From Mycolicibacterium alvei (GTDB lineage Bacteria > Actinomycetota > Actinomycetes > Mycobacteriales > Mycobacteriaceae): a stretch of DNA of 64,000 nucleotides. A program made the translations under genes and the position numbers. Below are positions 8,828 through 17,470 of this stretch, piece after piece. Within the stretch, counting starts at the first letter, position 1. Each line of letters starts with the position of its first letter. Location: positions 1,922,001 through 1,986,000 of the forward strand of contig NZ_AP022565.1 in the NCBI RefSeq assembly GCF_010727325.1, given 5' to 3'. Below the pieces are notes generated by a model. That model did not search any database. It saw nothing but the letters and a program-made list of their open reading frames with translations, and was not told the origin of the DNA.

Positions 8828-9868
8828 TCAGCAACGAGGCGGTTCGCCACCGGCAGAAATCGTGTGCAGCGCCTCGACGGCGTGAGTCAGCGTGTCCACC
8901 TTCACCAAATCCATGCCGTCCTGAGGCGCCGAGCGCGCCTCGGTGCAGTTGTCGGCCGGCACCAGGAACACCGTGGCACCCGCTTCCTTGGCGGCCAGCA
9001 TCTTGTGGGTGATGCCGCCGATAGAGCCGACCTTGCCCTCGCCGGTGATGGTTCCGGTGCCCGCGACGAACTTGCCGTCGTTGAGATCACCGGTGGTCAG
9101 CTTGTCGACGACAGCGAGGCTGAACATCAATCCCGCCGACGGGCCGCCGATGTTGGCCAGATTGAAGTCGATGCCGAACGGCGCCCACGGCGCATCGAGC
9201 ACACCCACGCCGAGGAATCCGTAGTCCCGATCCGGGTTGTCACCGAGCGTGATGGTGGCGACGCCGGGCGGAGCGTTCTTGCGACGGAAGTCGATCACCA
9301 GCTGCTCACCCGGCTTGGTCTTCTTCAGAATGGCCTGAAATTCGTCGAGGTTGGCCACCGGTATCCCGTTCACCCCGTCGATCGCGTCACCGTCACGCAG
9401 CTTGCCCGCCGAAGGACCGGGATCGGTGACGCTCTGCACGGTCACCGCCACCGGGTACTTCAGAAACGACAGCGCCGCGTACTCGGCGCTGTCCTCGGAC
9501 TTTTTGAAATCCGAGTTGTTGGCCTCATCGATCTCGTTCTTCGACTTGTTCGGCGGGTACACCAGGTCGCGCGGAACCAGTTGCTCACGGCCCGACATCC
9601 ACAACGCGATCGCCTGGCCGAGGGTCAGGCCGTCCCGCTGGGACACCGTGGTCATGTTCAGATGCCCCGAGGTGGGGTGGACCACAGAACCGCCGGCTCC
9701 GTCGGCGCTCTTGATGTCGACCACCTGTTTGCCCTCGACCTCGCCGAGCGTGTTGAACGTCGGACCGGGCCCCAACGACACGAAGGGCACCGTCACCACC
9801 GACAGCAGGACGCCGAATGCCACGATCGGCACCAGCGCAACCAGCAGCGTCAAAATCCGCCTGTTCAC
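8828..9868 (-). CDS. PDZ domain Lon-type (S16) membrane protease (Rv3194c homologue)
   Basis: A 346-residue protein with an N-terminal membrane anchor (residues 5-27), a PDZ domain around 125-200 (KLRDGDAIDGVNGIPV) and a C-terminal Lon S16 proteolytic domain. The catalytic serine lies in GGPSAGLMF near 235 and the catalytic lysine in GGITHKMLAA near 285. It is probably membrane-tethered with the protease outside, in charge of envelope protein processing. The GTG at 9868 gives the start NRRILTLLVALVP as in M. tuberculosis; another GTG at 9877 adds three residues. A longer frame reaching 10204 is antisense to the divergent gene and is not used. Confidence 0.9.
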   Translation of the reverse strand: MNRRILTLLVALVPIVAFGVLLSVVTVPFVSLGPGPTFNTLGEVEGKQVVDIKSADGAGGSVVHPTSGHLNMTTVSQRDGLTLGQAIALWMSGREQLVPRDLVYPPNKSKNEIDEANNSDFKKSEDSAEYAALSFLKYPVAVTVQSVTDPGPSAGKLRDGDAIDGVNGIPVANLDEFQAILKKTKPGEQLVIDFRRKNAPPGVATITLGDNPDRDYGFLGVGVLDAPWAPFGIDFNLANIGGPSAGLMFSLAVVDKLTTGDLNDGKFVAGTGTITGEGKVGSIGGITHKMLAAKEAGATVFLVPADNCTEARSAPQDGMDLVKVDTLTHAVEALHTISAGGEPPRC

Positions 9869-9959
9869 GCCGCCCACAGTAAGGCCTGCAGCATCGTGTT
9901 CACCCACAGCGTGACCCACGGGCGCACCCGAACACCCCGGCATGAGTACCGTTGTAGAT

Positions 9960-11375
9960 ATGCCTGACCTGCCCTTCGGCTTCTCCGCCGGGAACGACCC
10001 CGACCGAGACAAAGACAAGAAGGACCCCGATTCGGGGTCCGGGTCCGACAACTCCGGGCCAGGTCCGGGCTCGGATCCGTTCGGTTTGGGCATGGGCGGA
10101 GCCAACTTCGACATGGGCGACCTCGGGCAGATCTTCACCAAGCTCGGCGAGATGTTCAGCGGCGCAGGCAGTGCCATGGGCGGCAAGCAATCCGGCCCGG
10201 TCAACTACGACCTGGCCCGGCAGTTGGCGTCCAACTCGATCGGGTTCGTCGCGCCGGTGCCGGAGAAGACCAGCGGCGCGGTCGTCGACGCGGTACGGCT
10301 CGCCGAGACCTGGCTCGACGGGGTCACTCCGCTGCCCGCGGGCACCACCAGGTCGGTGGCGTGGACCCCGAGCGACTGGCTGGACAACACGCTGGACACC
10401 TGGAAGCGGCTGTGTGACCCGGTGGCCGAGCAGATCTCCGCGGTGTGGGCATCGGCGCTGCCCGAAGAGGCCAAGAGCATGGCCGGTCCGCTGCTGGCGA
10501 TGATGTCGCAGATGGGCGGCATGGCGTTCGGCTCCCAACTGGGCCAGGCGCTGGGCAAACTGTCCCGCGAAGTACTCACCTCCACCGACGTCGGCTTGCC
10601 GCTGGGCCCCAAGGGGGTGGCAGCACTCATGCCGGAGGCCATCGAATCGCTGGCCGAAGGCCTGGAGCGGCCGCGCAGCGAGATCCTGACCTTCCTGGCC
10701 GCCCGTGAGGCCGCCCACCACCGGCTGTTCAGCCATGTGCCGTGGCTGTCGAGCCAACTGCTCGGCACCGTCGAGGCCTTCGCCAACGGCATGAAGGTCG
10801 ACATGTCGGGCATCGAGGACCTCGCCCGCGGATTCAACCCGGCCTCCCTCGGCGACCCGTCGGAAATGGAGCAGTTGCTCAACCAGGGCATCTTCGAGCC
10901 CAAAGCAACCCCCGAGCAGGAAGCCGCCCTGGAACGGCTGGAGACCCTGCTCGCGCTCATCGAGGGCTGGGTGCAGACCGTCGTCACCGCGGCGCTGGGC
11001 GATCGCATTCCGGGCACCTCGGCGCTGGCCGAGACGCTACGTCGTCGGCGCGCCACCGGAGGACCCGCCGAACAGACCTTCGCCACGCTCGTCGGCCTCG
11101 AACTGCGCCCCCGCAAGATGCGCGAAGCCGCGGTGCTGTGGGAACGGTTGACCGAGGCGGTCGGCACCGATACCCGCGACAGCGTGTGGGAGCACCCCGA
11201 CCTCCTGCCGAGCGCAGCCGACCTCGACGATCCGGCGGGCTTCATCGACCGGATGATCGGCGGGGACACCAGCGGCATCGACAGCGCCTTCGAACAGGCC
11301 ATCGCCGACCTGGAGAAAGAGCAGCGCCAGGGCGGCAAGGGCGACGCCGACAGTGACGGCGGCAGCGAGTCCTGA
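9960..11375 (+). CDS. DUF2342 / zinc-dependent metalloprotease-like protein (Rv3195 homologue)
   Basis: A 471-residue soluble protein of the actinobacterial DUF2342 (COG5282) family, often annotated as a zinc-dependent metalloprotease. The family motif AAREAAHHRLF lies near residue 245. The N-terminal 70 residues are rich in Asp, Gly, Ser and Pro and probably disordered; the C-terminus is acidic. ATG at 9960 gives the familiar MPDLPFGFS start; an in-frame ATG at 9942 adds six residues and neither has a clear Shine-Dalgarno. It is divergent from the PDZ-Lon protease gene. Physiological substrates are unknown, and the protease label rests on the family motif alone. Confidence 0.88.
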   Translation: MPDLPFGFSAGNDPDRDKDKKDPDSGSGSDNSGPGPGSDPFGLGMGGANFDMGDLGQIFTKLGEMFSGAGSAMGGKQSGPVNYDLARQLASNSIGFVAPVPEKTSGAVVDAVRLAETWLDGVTPLPAGTTRSVAWTPSDWLDNTLDTWKRLCDPVAEQISAVWASALPEEAKSMAGPLLAMMSQMGGMAFGSQLGQALGKLSREVLTSTDVGLPLGPKGVAALMPEAIESLAEGLERPRSEILTFLAAREAAHHRLFSHVPWLSSQLLGTVEAFANGMKVDMSGIEDLARGFNPASLGDPSEMEQLLNQGIFEPKATPEQEAALERLETLLALIEGWVQTVVTAALGDRIPGTSALAETLRRRRATGGPAEQTFATLVGLELRPRKMREAAVLWERLTEAVGTDTRDSVWEHPDLLPSAADLDDPAGFIDRMIGGDTSGIDSAFEQAIADLEKEQRQGGKGDADSDGGSES

Positions 11376-11439
11376 CCGCCCCACGGCGGCCTGTGGATAA
11401 CTGAAACGGCGGCCCTCGCCACCGTGGCAGAGTTTTCGC

Positions 11440-12282
11440 ATGACGCGCTATGTGCTCGCCGCGGGCCGACCGATCCTGCTGCGTCCCGACGGGGCCGTTC
11501 AGTTGGGCTGGGATCCGCGGCGCGCGGTACTGGTTCGCCCACCGACCGAGATGAGCCAGGTACAACTGACCGATCTGTTGCGGGCACTGCAGGGCGGCAC
11601 CACCCGCGACGAATTGATCGCGGCCGCAGAATCATTCGACGACGACACCATCGACGAGCTGATCGCCGCGTTGACCGAGGCCGGAATGCTCACCGTCACT
11701 GCCGCCCCCTCGCGGCCGACCCGGTCGGCATCCATCCGCGTGCACGGTCGCGGACCGCTGTCGGAACTGCTGGCCAACGGCCTGCGCTGCTCAGGTGCCC
11801 GGGTCAGGCACAGCACCCACCCCCACACCAGGTCGGTAGCGGCCGCCACCGACCTGGTGGTGCTGGCCGACTACCAGGTCACCGACCCGCGACTGCGCCA
11901 AGAACTGCATCACGGCGGAATCGCCCACCTGCCGGTGCGGGTGCGCGACGGCGCCGGCCTGGTGGGGCCGCTGGTCATCCCCGGTCGGACCAGTTGCCTG
12001 CAGTGCGCTGATCTACACCGCACCGATCGCGACGCGGCGTGGCCTGCCGTGGCAACCCAACTCAGGGGTGCCGTCGGCAGCGCCGACCGCGCGACCATCC
12101 TGGCCACTGCGGCGTTGGCGCTACGGCAGGTCGACCTGGTGATCCGCGCCGTGGGACACGTCGACAACGACCAGCCTGCACCCACCGCGCCGCCGACGTT
12201 GAACACCACCCTCGAACTCGACGCCGACGGATACTCGATCGTCGCGAGGCGCTGGTCCCGCCACCCCGACTGCCCATGTTGA
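11440..12282 (+). CDS. RiPP cyclodehydratase-like (RRE/E1-like) protein (Rv3196 homologue)
   Basis: A 280-residue protein similar to the leader-peptide-binding, E1/ThiF-derived component of TOMM/azoline cyclodehydratases. The N-terminal 90 residues look like an RRE-type winged helix (TRDELIAAAESFDDDTIDELI). The C-terminal half has a cysteine pair, GRTSCLQCADLHR near 190, and a terminal RRWSRHPDCPC, which together could bind one structural zinc. No YcaO partner, ATP-grasp or precursor peptide is visible nearby. It ends 42 bases before the UbiB-type kinase and is probably cotranscribed with it. Function in mycobacteria is not established; the RiPP link is inference from fold similarity. Confidence 0.75.
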   Translation: MTRYVLAAGRPILLRPDGAVQLGWDPRRAVLVRPPTEMSQVQLTDLLRALQGGTTRDELIAAAESFDDDTIDELIAALTEAGMLTVTAAPSRPTRSASIRVHGRGPLSELLANGLRCSGARVRHSTHPHTRSVAAATDLVVLADYQVTDPRLRQELHHGGIAHLPVRVRDGAGLVGPLVIPGRTSCLQCADLHRTDRDAAWPAVATQLRGAVGSADRATILATAALALRQVDLVIRAVGHVDNDQPAPTAPPTLNTTLELDADGYSIVARRWSRHPDCPC

Positions 12283-12324
12283 AAACGAATGTTGCCAGTT
12301 GGCTGCGGGCTGTTCAGCCGAGTC

Positions 12325-13659
12325 ATGGATGATGGTCTGGTGACCGAGATCAAACGGGGAAGCGTCGCACGTAATGCCAAGCTCGCCGGGCTCGCCGGAG
12401 GCATGGCCGGCCGCGCCGCACTCGGCTTCGGCAAGCGCCTGACCGGCAAGTCCAAGGACGAAGTCACTGCCGAATTGATGGACAAGGCCGCCCAACAACT
12501 GTTCGCCGTACTCGGTGAGCTCAAGGGCGGCGCGATGAAGGTGGGCCAGGCGCTGTCGGTGCTGGAGGCGGCCATCCCCGAGCAGTACGGCAAGCCGTAT
12601 CGGGAGGCGCTGACCAAGCTGCAGCGAGAAGCACCACCACTCCCCGCCGCCAAGGTGCACCGGGTGCTCGATGCGCAGCTCGGCACCAAATGGCGCGAGC
12701 GGTTCACCTCGTTCGACGACACCCCGGTGGCCTCGGCCAGCATCGGTCAGGTGCACAAGGCGGTCTGGTCCGACGGCCGCGAGGTCGCCGTCAAGATCCA
12801 GTACCCCGGTGCCGATGAGGCACTGCGCGCGGACCTCAAGACGATCCAGCGTCTGGTCGGCGTGTTCAAGCAGCTGGCCCCCGGCGTCGACATCCAGGGC
12901 ATCGTCGACGAGTTGATCGAACGCACCGACATGGAGCTCGACTACCGCCTCGAAGCCGAAAATCAGCGTGCGTTCGCCAAGGCATACCGGGACGATCCGC
13001 ACTTCTGCGTCCCCGCCATCGTCGCCAGCGCGCCGAAGGTCGTGATCGCCGAATGGATGGATGGCATCCCCATGTCGGTGATCATTCGCGACGGCACCCC
13101 CGAACAGCGGGACCTGATGGGCACCCGGCTGTCCGAACTCACCTTCGACGCTCCCAAGCGCCTGCAGATGATGCACGGCGATGCCCATCCGGGGAACTTC
13201 ATGCTGCTGCCCGACGGCCGGATGGGTGTCATCGACTTCGGCGCCGTTGCGCCGCTTCCCGACGGTTTTCCGACCGCCCTGGGTGAATGCATCCGGCTGG
13301 CCCGGGACAAGAACTACGACGCGTTGCTGCCCACCATGGAGGAAGCGGGTTTCATCCAGAAGGGCGAGCAGGTTTCGATCGAGGAAGTCGACGACATGCT
13401 GCGCCAGTACGTCGAACCGATCGAGGTCGACGTCTTTCACTACAACCGTCGGTGGATTCAGCGGATGGCGGCCGGCCAGATGGACAACTGGGTGGCCCAG
13501 ATCAGGACCGCCCGCCAGCTCGATCTGCCGCCGAACCTGGCCATCCCGTTGCGCGTGATCGCCTCGACCATTGCAATGTCCTGCCAGCTCGATGCGCATG
13601 TACCGATGAAAGCGATTGCCACCGAACTGGTTCCGGGTTTCGCCGACGAGGCAGCCTAA
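12325..13659 (+). CDS. ABC1/UbiB-type atypical kinase (Rv3197 homologue)
   Basis: A 444-residue ABC1 (UbiB/ADCK) family protein. It shows the family's KxGQ motif (GGAMKVGQALS, near 70), the alanine-rich loop ASASIGQVHKA, a catalytic lysine (EVAVKIQYPG), the HGDAHPGNF catalytic loop and the VIDFGA metal-binding motif. Family members are ATPases or kinases tied to isoprenoid-quinone metabolism; the M. tuberculosis homologue has been connected with macrolide tolerance and WhiB7. Start MDDGLVTEIKRGS matches that homologue; GTG at 12340 is an alternative. It lies just upstream of, and convergent with, whiB7. Confidence 0.9.
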   Translation: MDDGLVTEIKRGSVARNAKLAGLAGGMAGRAALGFGKRLTGKSKDEVTAELMDKAAQQLFAVLGELKGGAMKVGQALSVLEAAIPEQYGKPYREALTKLQREAPPLPAAKVHRVLDAQLGTKWRERFTSFDDTPVASASIGQVHKAVWSDGREVAVKIQYPGADEALRADLKTIQRLVGVFKQLAPGVDIQGIVDELIERTDMELDYRLEAENQRAFAKAYRDDPHFCVPAIVASAPKVVIAEWMDGIPMSVIIRDGTPEQRDLMGTRLSELTFDAPKRLQMMHGDAHPGNFMLLPDGRMGVIDFGAVAPLPDGFPTALGECIRLARDKNYDALLPTMEEAGFIQKGEQVSIEEVDDMLRQYVEPIEVDVFHYNRRWIQRMAAGQMDNWVAQIRTARQLDLPPNLAIPLRVIASTIAMSCQLDAHVPMKAIATELVPGFADEAA

Positions 13660-13669
13660 TCGCGTCGAA

Positions 13670-13717
13670 TGTCACGCTGGAGTGATGCCCGGCTTCGGGC
13701 GTCACTCCAGCGTGACA
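13670..13717. terminator. Bidirectional terminator between UbiB-type kinase and whiB7
   Basis: A 16-bp perfect outer stem (13670-13685 with 13702-13717) continues across one mismatch into an inner GCCCG/CGGGC stem with a GCTT loop, giving about 22 bp in all. It separates two convergent genes 69 bp apart. Confidence 0.9.
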
Positions 13718-13728
13718 ATGGCGGGTGC

Positions 13729-14040
13729 TTAGGCGGCGGCCGGGTTCCCCGCGGCGTTCTTCCGCGGACGCCCACGCGGCCGCTTGCGGGCCACGACGGT
13801 TCCGCGGTCCAGGATCTCACCGCCCCAGACACCCCACGGCTCCTGCCGTTCCAGCGCAGCCGTCAGGCACGCGTTGCGGATCGGGCAATCCGCACACAGC
13901 GCCTTGGCCTGCTCCAGATCGACTGGGCTCTCGGCGAACCACAGATCGGGATCCCCGATGTGGCACGGCACCTCCGGTAGCCGCTGCTCGCATGTCACCG
14001 GCGCGACGCTCACCTCCGGAGCGGTCATCGCAATGGACAT
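13729..14040 (-). CDS. whiB7: WhiB7, iron-sulfur transcription factor for intrinsic antibiotic resistance
   Basis: A 103-residue WhiB protein. Cluster ligands are C26, C49, C52 and C58 (C-x22-C-x2-C-x5-C). The G(V/I)WGG turn follows (EPWGVWGGE, near 68), and the C-terminus carries an AT-hook, KRPRGRPRK, that is diagnostic for WhiB7. The protein binds SigA and activates ribosome-protection and efflux genes, including itself. The ATG at 14040 follows a strong AGGGGG. An upstream ATG at 14133 lies inside the terminator's T-run region and is rejected. Expression is controlled by the 300-400-nt leader with uORF and attenuator described at 14132-14460. Confidence 0.95.
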   Translation of the reverse strand: MSIAMTAPEVSVAPVTCEQRLPEVPCHIGDPDLWFAESPVDLEQAKALCADCPIRNACLTAALERQEPWGVWGGEILDRGTVVARKRPRGRPRKNAAGNPAAA

Positions 14041-14131
14041 GTGCTTATCCCCCTGCTTCCTGGTCGTAGTTGTCGGTGATCTGTCTTTCGATGGATCTGC
14101 GACCAGGTTTCTGGGGTGGAGAACAACTCCC

Positions 14132-14174
14132 AAAAAATTTGGCCACGGATCCGGTTGTCTGCGGGTCCGTGGCC
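14132..14174 (-). terminator. whiB7 leader attenuator (intrinsic terminator)
   Basis: On the minus strand GGCCACGGA pairs with TCCGTGGCC (14166-14174 with 14141-14149) and is followed at once by AAATTTTTT. This is a textbook intrinsic terminator, unusual for mycobacteria, placed about 95 nt before the whiB7 ATG, so it acts as a leader attenuator rather than a gene-end terminator. Confidence 0.9.
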
Positions 14175-14189
14175 AATTAGGCGGTGATG

Positions 14190-14213
14190 GGAGCTCTTCT
14201 TAGAAGGGGCTCC
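14190..14213 (-). promoter_or_regulatory. Alternative hairpin at the uORF stop codon
   Basis: GGAGC plus CTTC on one side pair with GAAG plus GCTCC on the other. The stop codon TAA of the uORF lies in the loop (14200-14202). A ribosome finishing or stalling on the uORF would disrupt this hairpin, which could change folding of the attenuator 16 bases downstream. Confidence 0.55.
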
Positions 14214-14376
14214 GATCCACGGACGCGCCTGTCGCGGCGGCGGGACGGCGCTTATGCTGCGGGGCAATAGCAGCGGCGGCCGGCCATGCGGCGGCGGAGG
14301 GGGCAGCGGCGACGGCGAGTACGGACGAGGGCATGCCTGCGGCCGCTACACCACTGAATTCGATGTTGCTATCCAT
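14200..14376 (-). CDS. whiB7 upstream open reading frame (58 aa leader peptide)
   Basis: A small ORF (MDSNIEFSGVAAAGMPSS...) with an excellent ribosome-binding site, GGAGGG eight bases before the ATG at 14376. It is Ala-rich and ends in VDRSPF. It lies between the whiB7 promoter and the attenuator, matching the known uORF-dependent attenuation of whiB7 in mycobacteria: impaired translation by ribosome-targeting drugs allows readthrough into whiB7. The peptide itself probably has no function beyond monitoring translation. Confidence 0.8.
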   Translation of the reverse strand: MDSNIEFSGVAAAGMPSSVLAVAAAPSAAAWPAAAAIAPQHKRRPAAATGASVDRSPF

Positions 14377-14421
14377 TGCGGGCACCCTCCTTCCGTCTCG
14401 TTACCAGAGCTGTGTTACGAG

Positions 14422-14460
14422 GCTAAAGCCTAACAGCCAAATCGCACAACCTATTTTCTA
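14422..14460 (-). promoter_or_regulatory. whiB7 autoregulated promoter
   Basis: On the minus strand an AT-rich block, TAGAAAATAG (14460-14451), sits directly upstream of a -35 box TTGTGC (14449-14444). A 16-bp spacer leads to a -10-like TTTAGC (14427-14422). An AT-rich element abutting the -35 is the known WhiB7-dependent promoter feature. Transcription from here would include the uORF and attenuator. It lies immediately downstream of the end of uvrD2. Confidence 0.75.
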
Positions 14461-14481
14461 CCTGCGGTTTTGGCGCAATTT

Positions 14482-16638
14482 TTACGAATCTTGGCGGTCT
14501 TTCACCCGTCCGACGACCAACTCCAGGACATCCGGGCCGTACTGCTCGAGCTTGCGGGCACCGATGCCGGGCAGCGCCACCAGTGCGGCGTCGTCGGTGG
14601 GCAGCGACTCGGCGATGGCAATCAGGGTGTTGTCGGTGAACACCACGTACGCCGGCACTTTCATCTCCTTGGAGACGCGCAGCCGCCACTCCTTGAGCTC
14701 GGCGAGCAGCTCCTCATCCATGTTCGAGGGACAGGTTTCACAGCGGCGCAACATGATCGCCGGTGGGGTCGTCAGCGCGGCATTGCACACCCGGCAGCGC
14801 GATGCCGGCCCACGTTGACGACGCGAGCGGTCCGGGCCCGACCCTGACGCATTCTGTAGTTGCGGGGCAATGCCGTTGAGGAACCGCGACGGCCGACGAC
14901 CCTGCCGCCCGCCGGGAGCGCGGGCCAGCGCCCAGCTCAGCCCGAGGTGCACCCGGGCCCGGGTCACCCCGACGTAGAGCAGGCGACGCTCCTCCTCCAC
15001 GGGCTCGCTGTCCGGCCCGTGCGCGAGCGCATGGGAGATCGGCAGGGTGTTGTCGGCCAGGCCGACCAGGAACACCGCATCCCACTCCAGGCCCTTGGCC
15101 GCGTGCAGCGAGGCCAGTGTCACGCCCTGCACCACCGGCGGGTGCCGGGAGTCGGCCCGTTGTCGCAGTTCGGCGACCAGGGCCCGCAGGTCCAGTTCCG
15201 GACGCACCGAGACCTCTTCGTCGACCAGTTCGGCCAGCGCCGTCAACGCTTCCCAGCGTTCCCGTGCCTTGGTGCCCGCCGGGGCGTCGGCCGTGAGCCC
15301 CAGCGGCTCAAGCAGCTCACGTACGAGGGCCGCCACGTTGTCCTCGGGTACGTCACGATCGGCGAAGCGTTGCATCGCCACCAATGCCTGACGGATCTCC
15401 TGGCGGCTGAAGAAGCCCTCACCACCGCGGACCTGGAAGGCGATCCCGGCCTCGGTGAGCGCCTCCTCGTACACCTCGGACTGCGCGTTGATCCGGTACA
15501 GCACCGCGATTTCGGCCGGCTCCGTGCCATTTTCGATGAGCTTCTTGATGGACCGCGCGACGGCGTTGGCCTCGGCCACCTCGTCGGCATATTCGGAGAA
15601 CGTCGGCTCGGGACCGGGATCGCGTTGCCCCACCAGATGCAGCTTGCTGCCGGCCATCCGGCCACGGGCGGCGGCGATGACCCGGTTGGCCAGTGACACC
15701 ACCTGCGGTGTGGAGCGGTAGTCACGCTCCAGCCGCACCACCGCGGCGTCAGGGAATCGCCGCGAGAAGTCCAGCAGGAAACGCGGAGTGGCCCCGGTGA
15801 ACGAATAGATGGTCTGGTTGGCGTCACCGACCACGGTGAGGTCGTCGCGCTCGCCGAGCCAGGCGTCGAGCACCCGCTGCTGCAACGGCGTGACGTCCTG
15901 GTACTCGTCGACGACGAAGCAGCGGTAGCGGTCACGGAATTCCTGGGCGACCGCGGCGTCGTTCTCGATGGCCGCCGCGGTGTGCAGCAGCAGGTCGTCG
16001 AAATCCAACAGCGCCGAGCCGTCACGGCGGGCCTTGAGCGCCTCGTAGCCCGAATAGACCGCCGCGACCTTGGCCGCATCGAACGGGATGTCACGTCCGA
16101 CCTTCGCGACCGCCGTGCTGTAGGCCTCCGGAGTGATCAAAGATGCCTTGGCCCACTCGATTTCGCCGGCCAGATCGCGAACGTCGTCGGTGCTGGTCTG
16201 CATGCCGGCCCGGTTCGCGGCCTGAGCGACCACGGCGAACTTGCTGTCGAGCAGCTCCCACCCGGTGTCGCCGACCAGGCGCGGCCAGAAGTACTGCAGC
16301 TGCCGGCGCGCCGCGGCGTGAAACGTCACCGCCTGCACCGCGGCGGTGTTCACCCCCGACTCCTGGCCCAGCACCCGCAACCGGGTCCTCATCTCCCCCG
16401 CGGCGCGCGCGGTGAACGTGACCGCGAGCACCTGGCTGGGCGCAACGTGGCCGCCGGCTACCAGGTGCGCGATCCGGCGGGTGATCGTGCGAGTCTTGCC
16501 GGTGCCTGCACCGGCCAGCACGCACACCGGGCCGCGGGCGGCCAGCACTGCCTCCCGCTGCTCATCATCCAGGTCGCCCAAAGCGGGCGAGGGAGCCTCC
16601 AACGGCATGGGGACCATGATGTCAGGGACCGCTGACAT
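14482..16638 (-). CDS. uvrD2: UvrD2, superfamily 1 DNA helicase with HRDC domain
   Basis: A 718-residue 3'-5' SF1A helicase. Walker A ([15 protein letters not shown], near 40), [11 protein letters not shown] (motif II), [13 protein letters not shown] (III), a C-terminal helicase half with [20 protein letters not shown] (V) and YVGVTRAR (VI) are all intact. A four-cysteine linker (CRVC and CETC) and a C-terminal HRDC domain (residues about 640-718) complete the mycobacterial UvrD2 pattern. It is an essential helicase in mycobacteria. The first in-frame ATG is used; it starts 24 bases downstream of the NmrA-like gene's end. In M. tuberculosis its neighbour is mrx1, which here lies 6 kb away. 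Confidence 0.95.
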   Translation of the reverse strand: MSAVPDIMVPMPLEAPSPALGDLDDEQREAVLAARGPVCVLAGAGTGKTRTITRRIAHLVAGGHVAPSQVLAVTFTARAAGEMRTRLRVLGQESGVNTAAVQAVTFHAAARRQLQYFWPRLVGDTGWELLDSKFAVVAQAANRAGMQTSTDDVRDLAGEIEWAKASLITPEAYSTAVAKVGRDIPFDAAKVAAVYSGYEALKARRDGSALLDFDDLLLHTAAAIENDAAVAQEFRDRYRCFVVDEYQDVTPLQQRVLDAWLGERDDLTVVGDANQTIYSFTGATPRFLLDFSRRFPDAAVVRLERDYRSTPQVVSLANRVIAAARGRMAGSKLHLVGQRDPGPEPTFSEYADEVAEANAVARSIKKLIENGTEPAEIAVLYRINAQSEVYEEALTEAGIAFQVRGGEGFFSRQEIRQALVAMQRFADRDVPEDNVAALVRELLEPLGLTADAPAGTKARERWEALTALAELVDEEVSVRPELDLRALVAELRQRADSRHPPVVQGVTLASLHAAKGLEWDAVFLVGLADNTLPISHALAHGPDSEPVEEERRLLYVGVTRARVHLGLSWALARAPGGRQGRRPSRFLNGIAPQLQNASGSGPDRSRRQRGPASRCRVCNAALTTPPAIMLRRCETCPSNMDEELLAELKEWRLRVSKEMKVPAYVVFTDNTLIAIAESLPTDDAALVALPGIGARKLEQYGPDVLELVVGRVKDRQDS

Positions 16639-16662
16639 TCCCGGGCCCGGCGTGCCTCCGGC

Positions 16663-17406
16663 CTATGACTGCCGGCTCAGCCACTGGTCGAAGGTGGTGG
16701 ACGCGATGCGGGCATTCTTGCCGGGCAGCAGCGCATTGCCCGCCATCGTCACCCCGAAGATCGACGACCAGGTCGGCACCAGGGTCACCTCGCGGCCGCG
16801 CACGGCCAAGGTCCGTCGGGCCATGTCGACCAGATCCTGCGGTTCCGGACCGGCCACGTCGACGTAGCGGTTCTGGGGGTCACCCACTGCGACCTCGGCC
16901 AGGACCGCGGCCACGTCGTCGGGATCGATGGGCTGGACCAGAAGTGGCGCGATCTGGGCGCGGCCGTCCTGCTCCGTCCAACTCACCACCATTTCGGCGA
17001 AATCATGGAACTGGGTGGCCGGCACGATCGTCCACGGCACCGCCCCAGCCTCGACCAGACGCTCCTGCTCGCGTTTTCCGGCGTAGTGGGCGTTGCCCTC
17101 GACATCGTGGATTCCGACGATCGAGAGCAGCACATGGTGCCCGACACCGGCGCGTTCCTCGGCGGCCAGCAGATTGCGGGTCGCGGTGCCCAGGTATTCC
17201 TCCGTGCCGTCCCGGTCGGCAGGCGGGGCACTGATCGCGTCGACGACCGCCTGGACACCGGCCAACGCGGCGTCGAGACCGTCCCCGCTGGACAGGTCCA
17301 CCCCGTTCGAGCGGCTGATCGCCACCACCTCATGCCCCGCGCTCTGCAGAGCAGCGGCCACGCGCGCCCCGATGTTTCCCGTCGCTCCGGCAACTGCGAT
17401 TCGCAT
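16663..17406 (-). CDS. NmrA-like NAD(P)-binding protein (atypical SDR)
   Basis: A 247-residue protein with an N-terminal GATGNIG nucleotide-binding loop (residues 7-13) and a basic residue after the second strand (SRSNG), suggesting NADP(H). It lacks a canonical YxxxK dyad, as in atypical SDRs of the NmrA/epimerase type that act as reductases or redox sensors. The substrate is unknown. It is the last gene of the minus-strand series starting at 19161, though a 64-bp gap separates it from the aldolase gene. A role in the neighbouring catabolic set is only suggested by position. Confidence 0.8.
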   Translation of the reverse strand: MRIAVAGATGNIGARVAAALQSAGHEVVAISRSNGVDLSSGDGLDAALAGVQAVVDAISAPPADRDGTEEYLGTATRNLLAAEERAGVGHHVLLSIVGIHDVEGNAHYAGKREQERLVEAGAVPWTIVPATQFHDFAEMVVSWTEQDGRAQIAPLLVQPIDPDDVAAVLAEVAVGDPQNRYVDVAGPEPQDLVDMARRTLAVRGREVTLVPTWSSIFGVTMAGNALLPGKNARIASTTFDQWLSRQS

Positions 17407-17470
17407 GGTGTCTCCCGTCCGGTGTGATCACCTGTCCCGAACTATTGGACCAGCCCGCTCCGACACCCGC

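Noticed and set aside
10205..11635. 476-codon minus-strand frame over the DUF2342 gene
   Set aside because: Ser/Arg/Pro-rich shadow of a well-conserved plus-strand gene.
12121..13599. 492-codon minus-strand frame over the UbiB-type kinase
   Set aside because: Complementary-strand artefact; the kinase motifs lie on the plus strand.
14041..14133. Upstream extension of the whiB7 frame
   Set aside because: The start would sit inside the attenuator's T-run region; WhiB7 length and a strong Shine-Dalgarno support ATG 14040.
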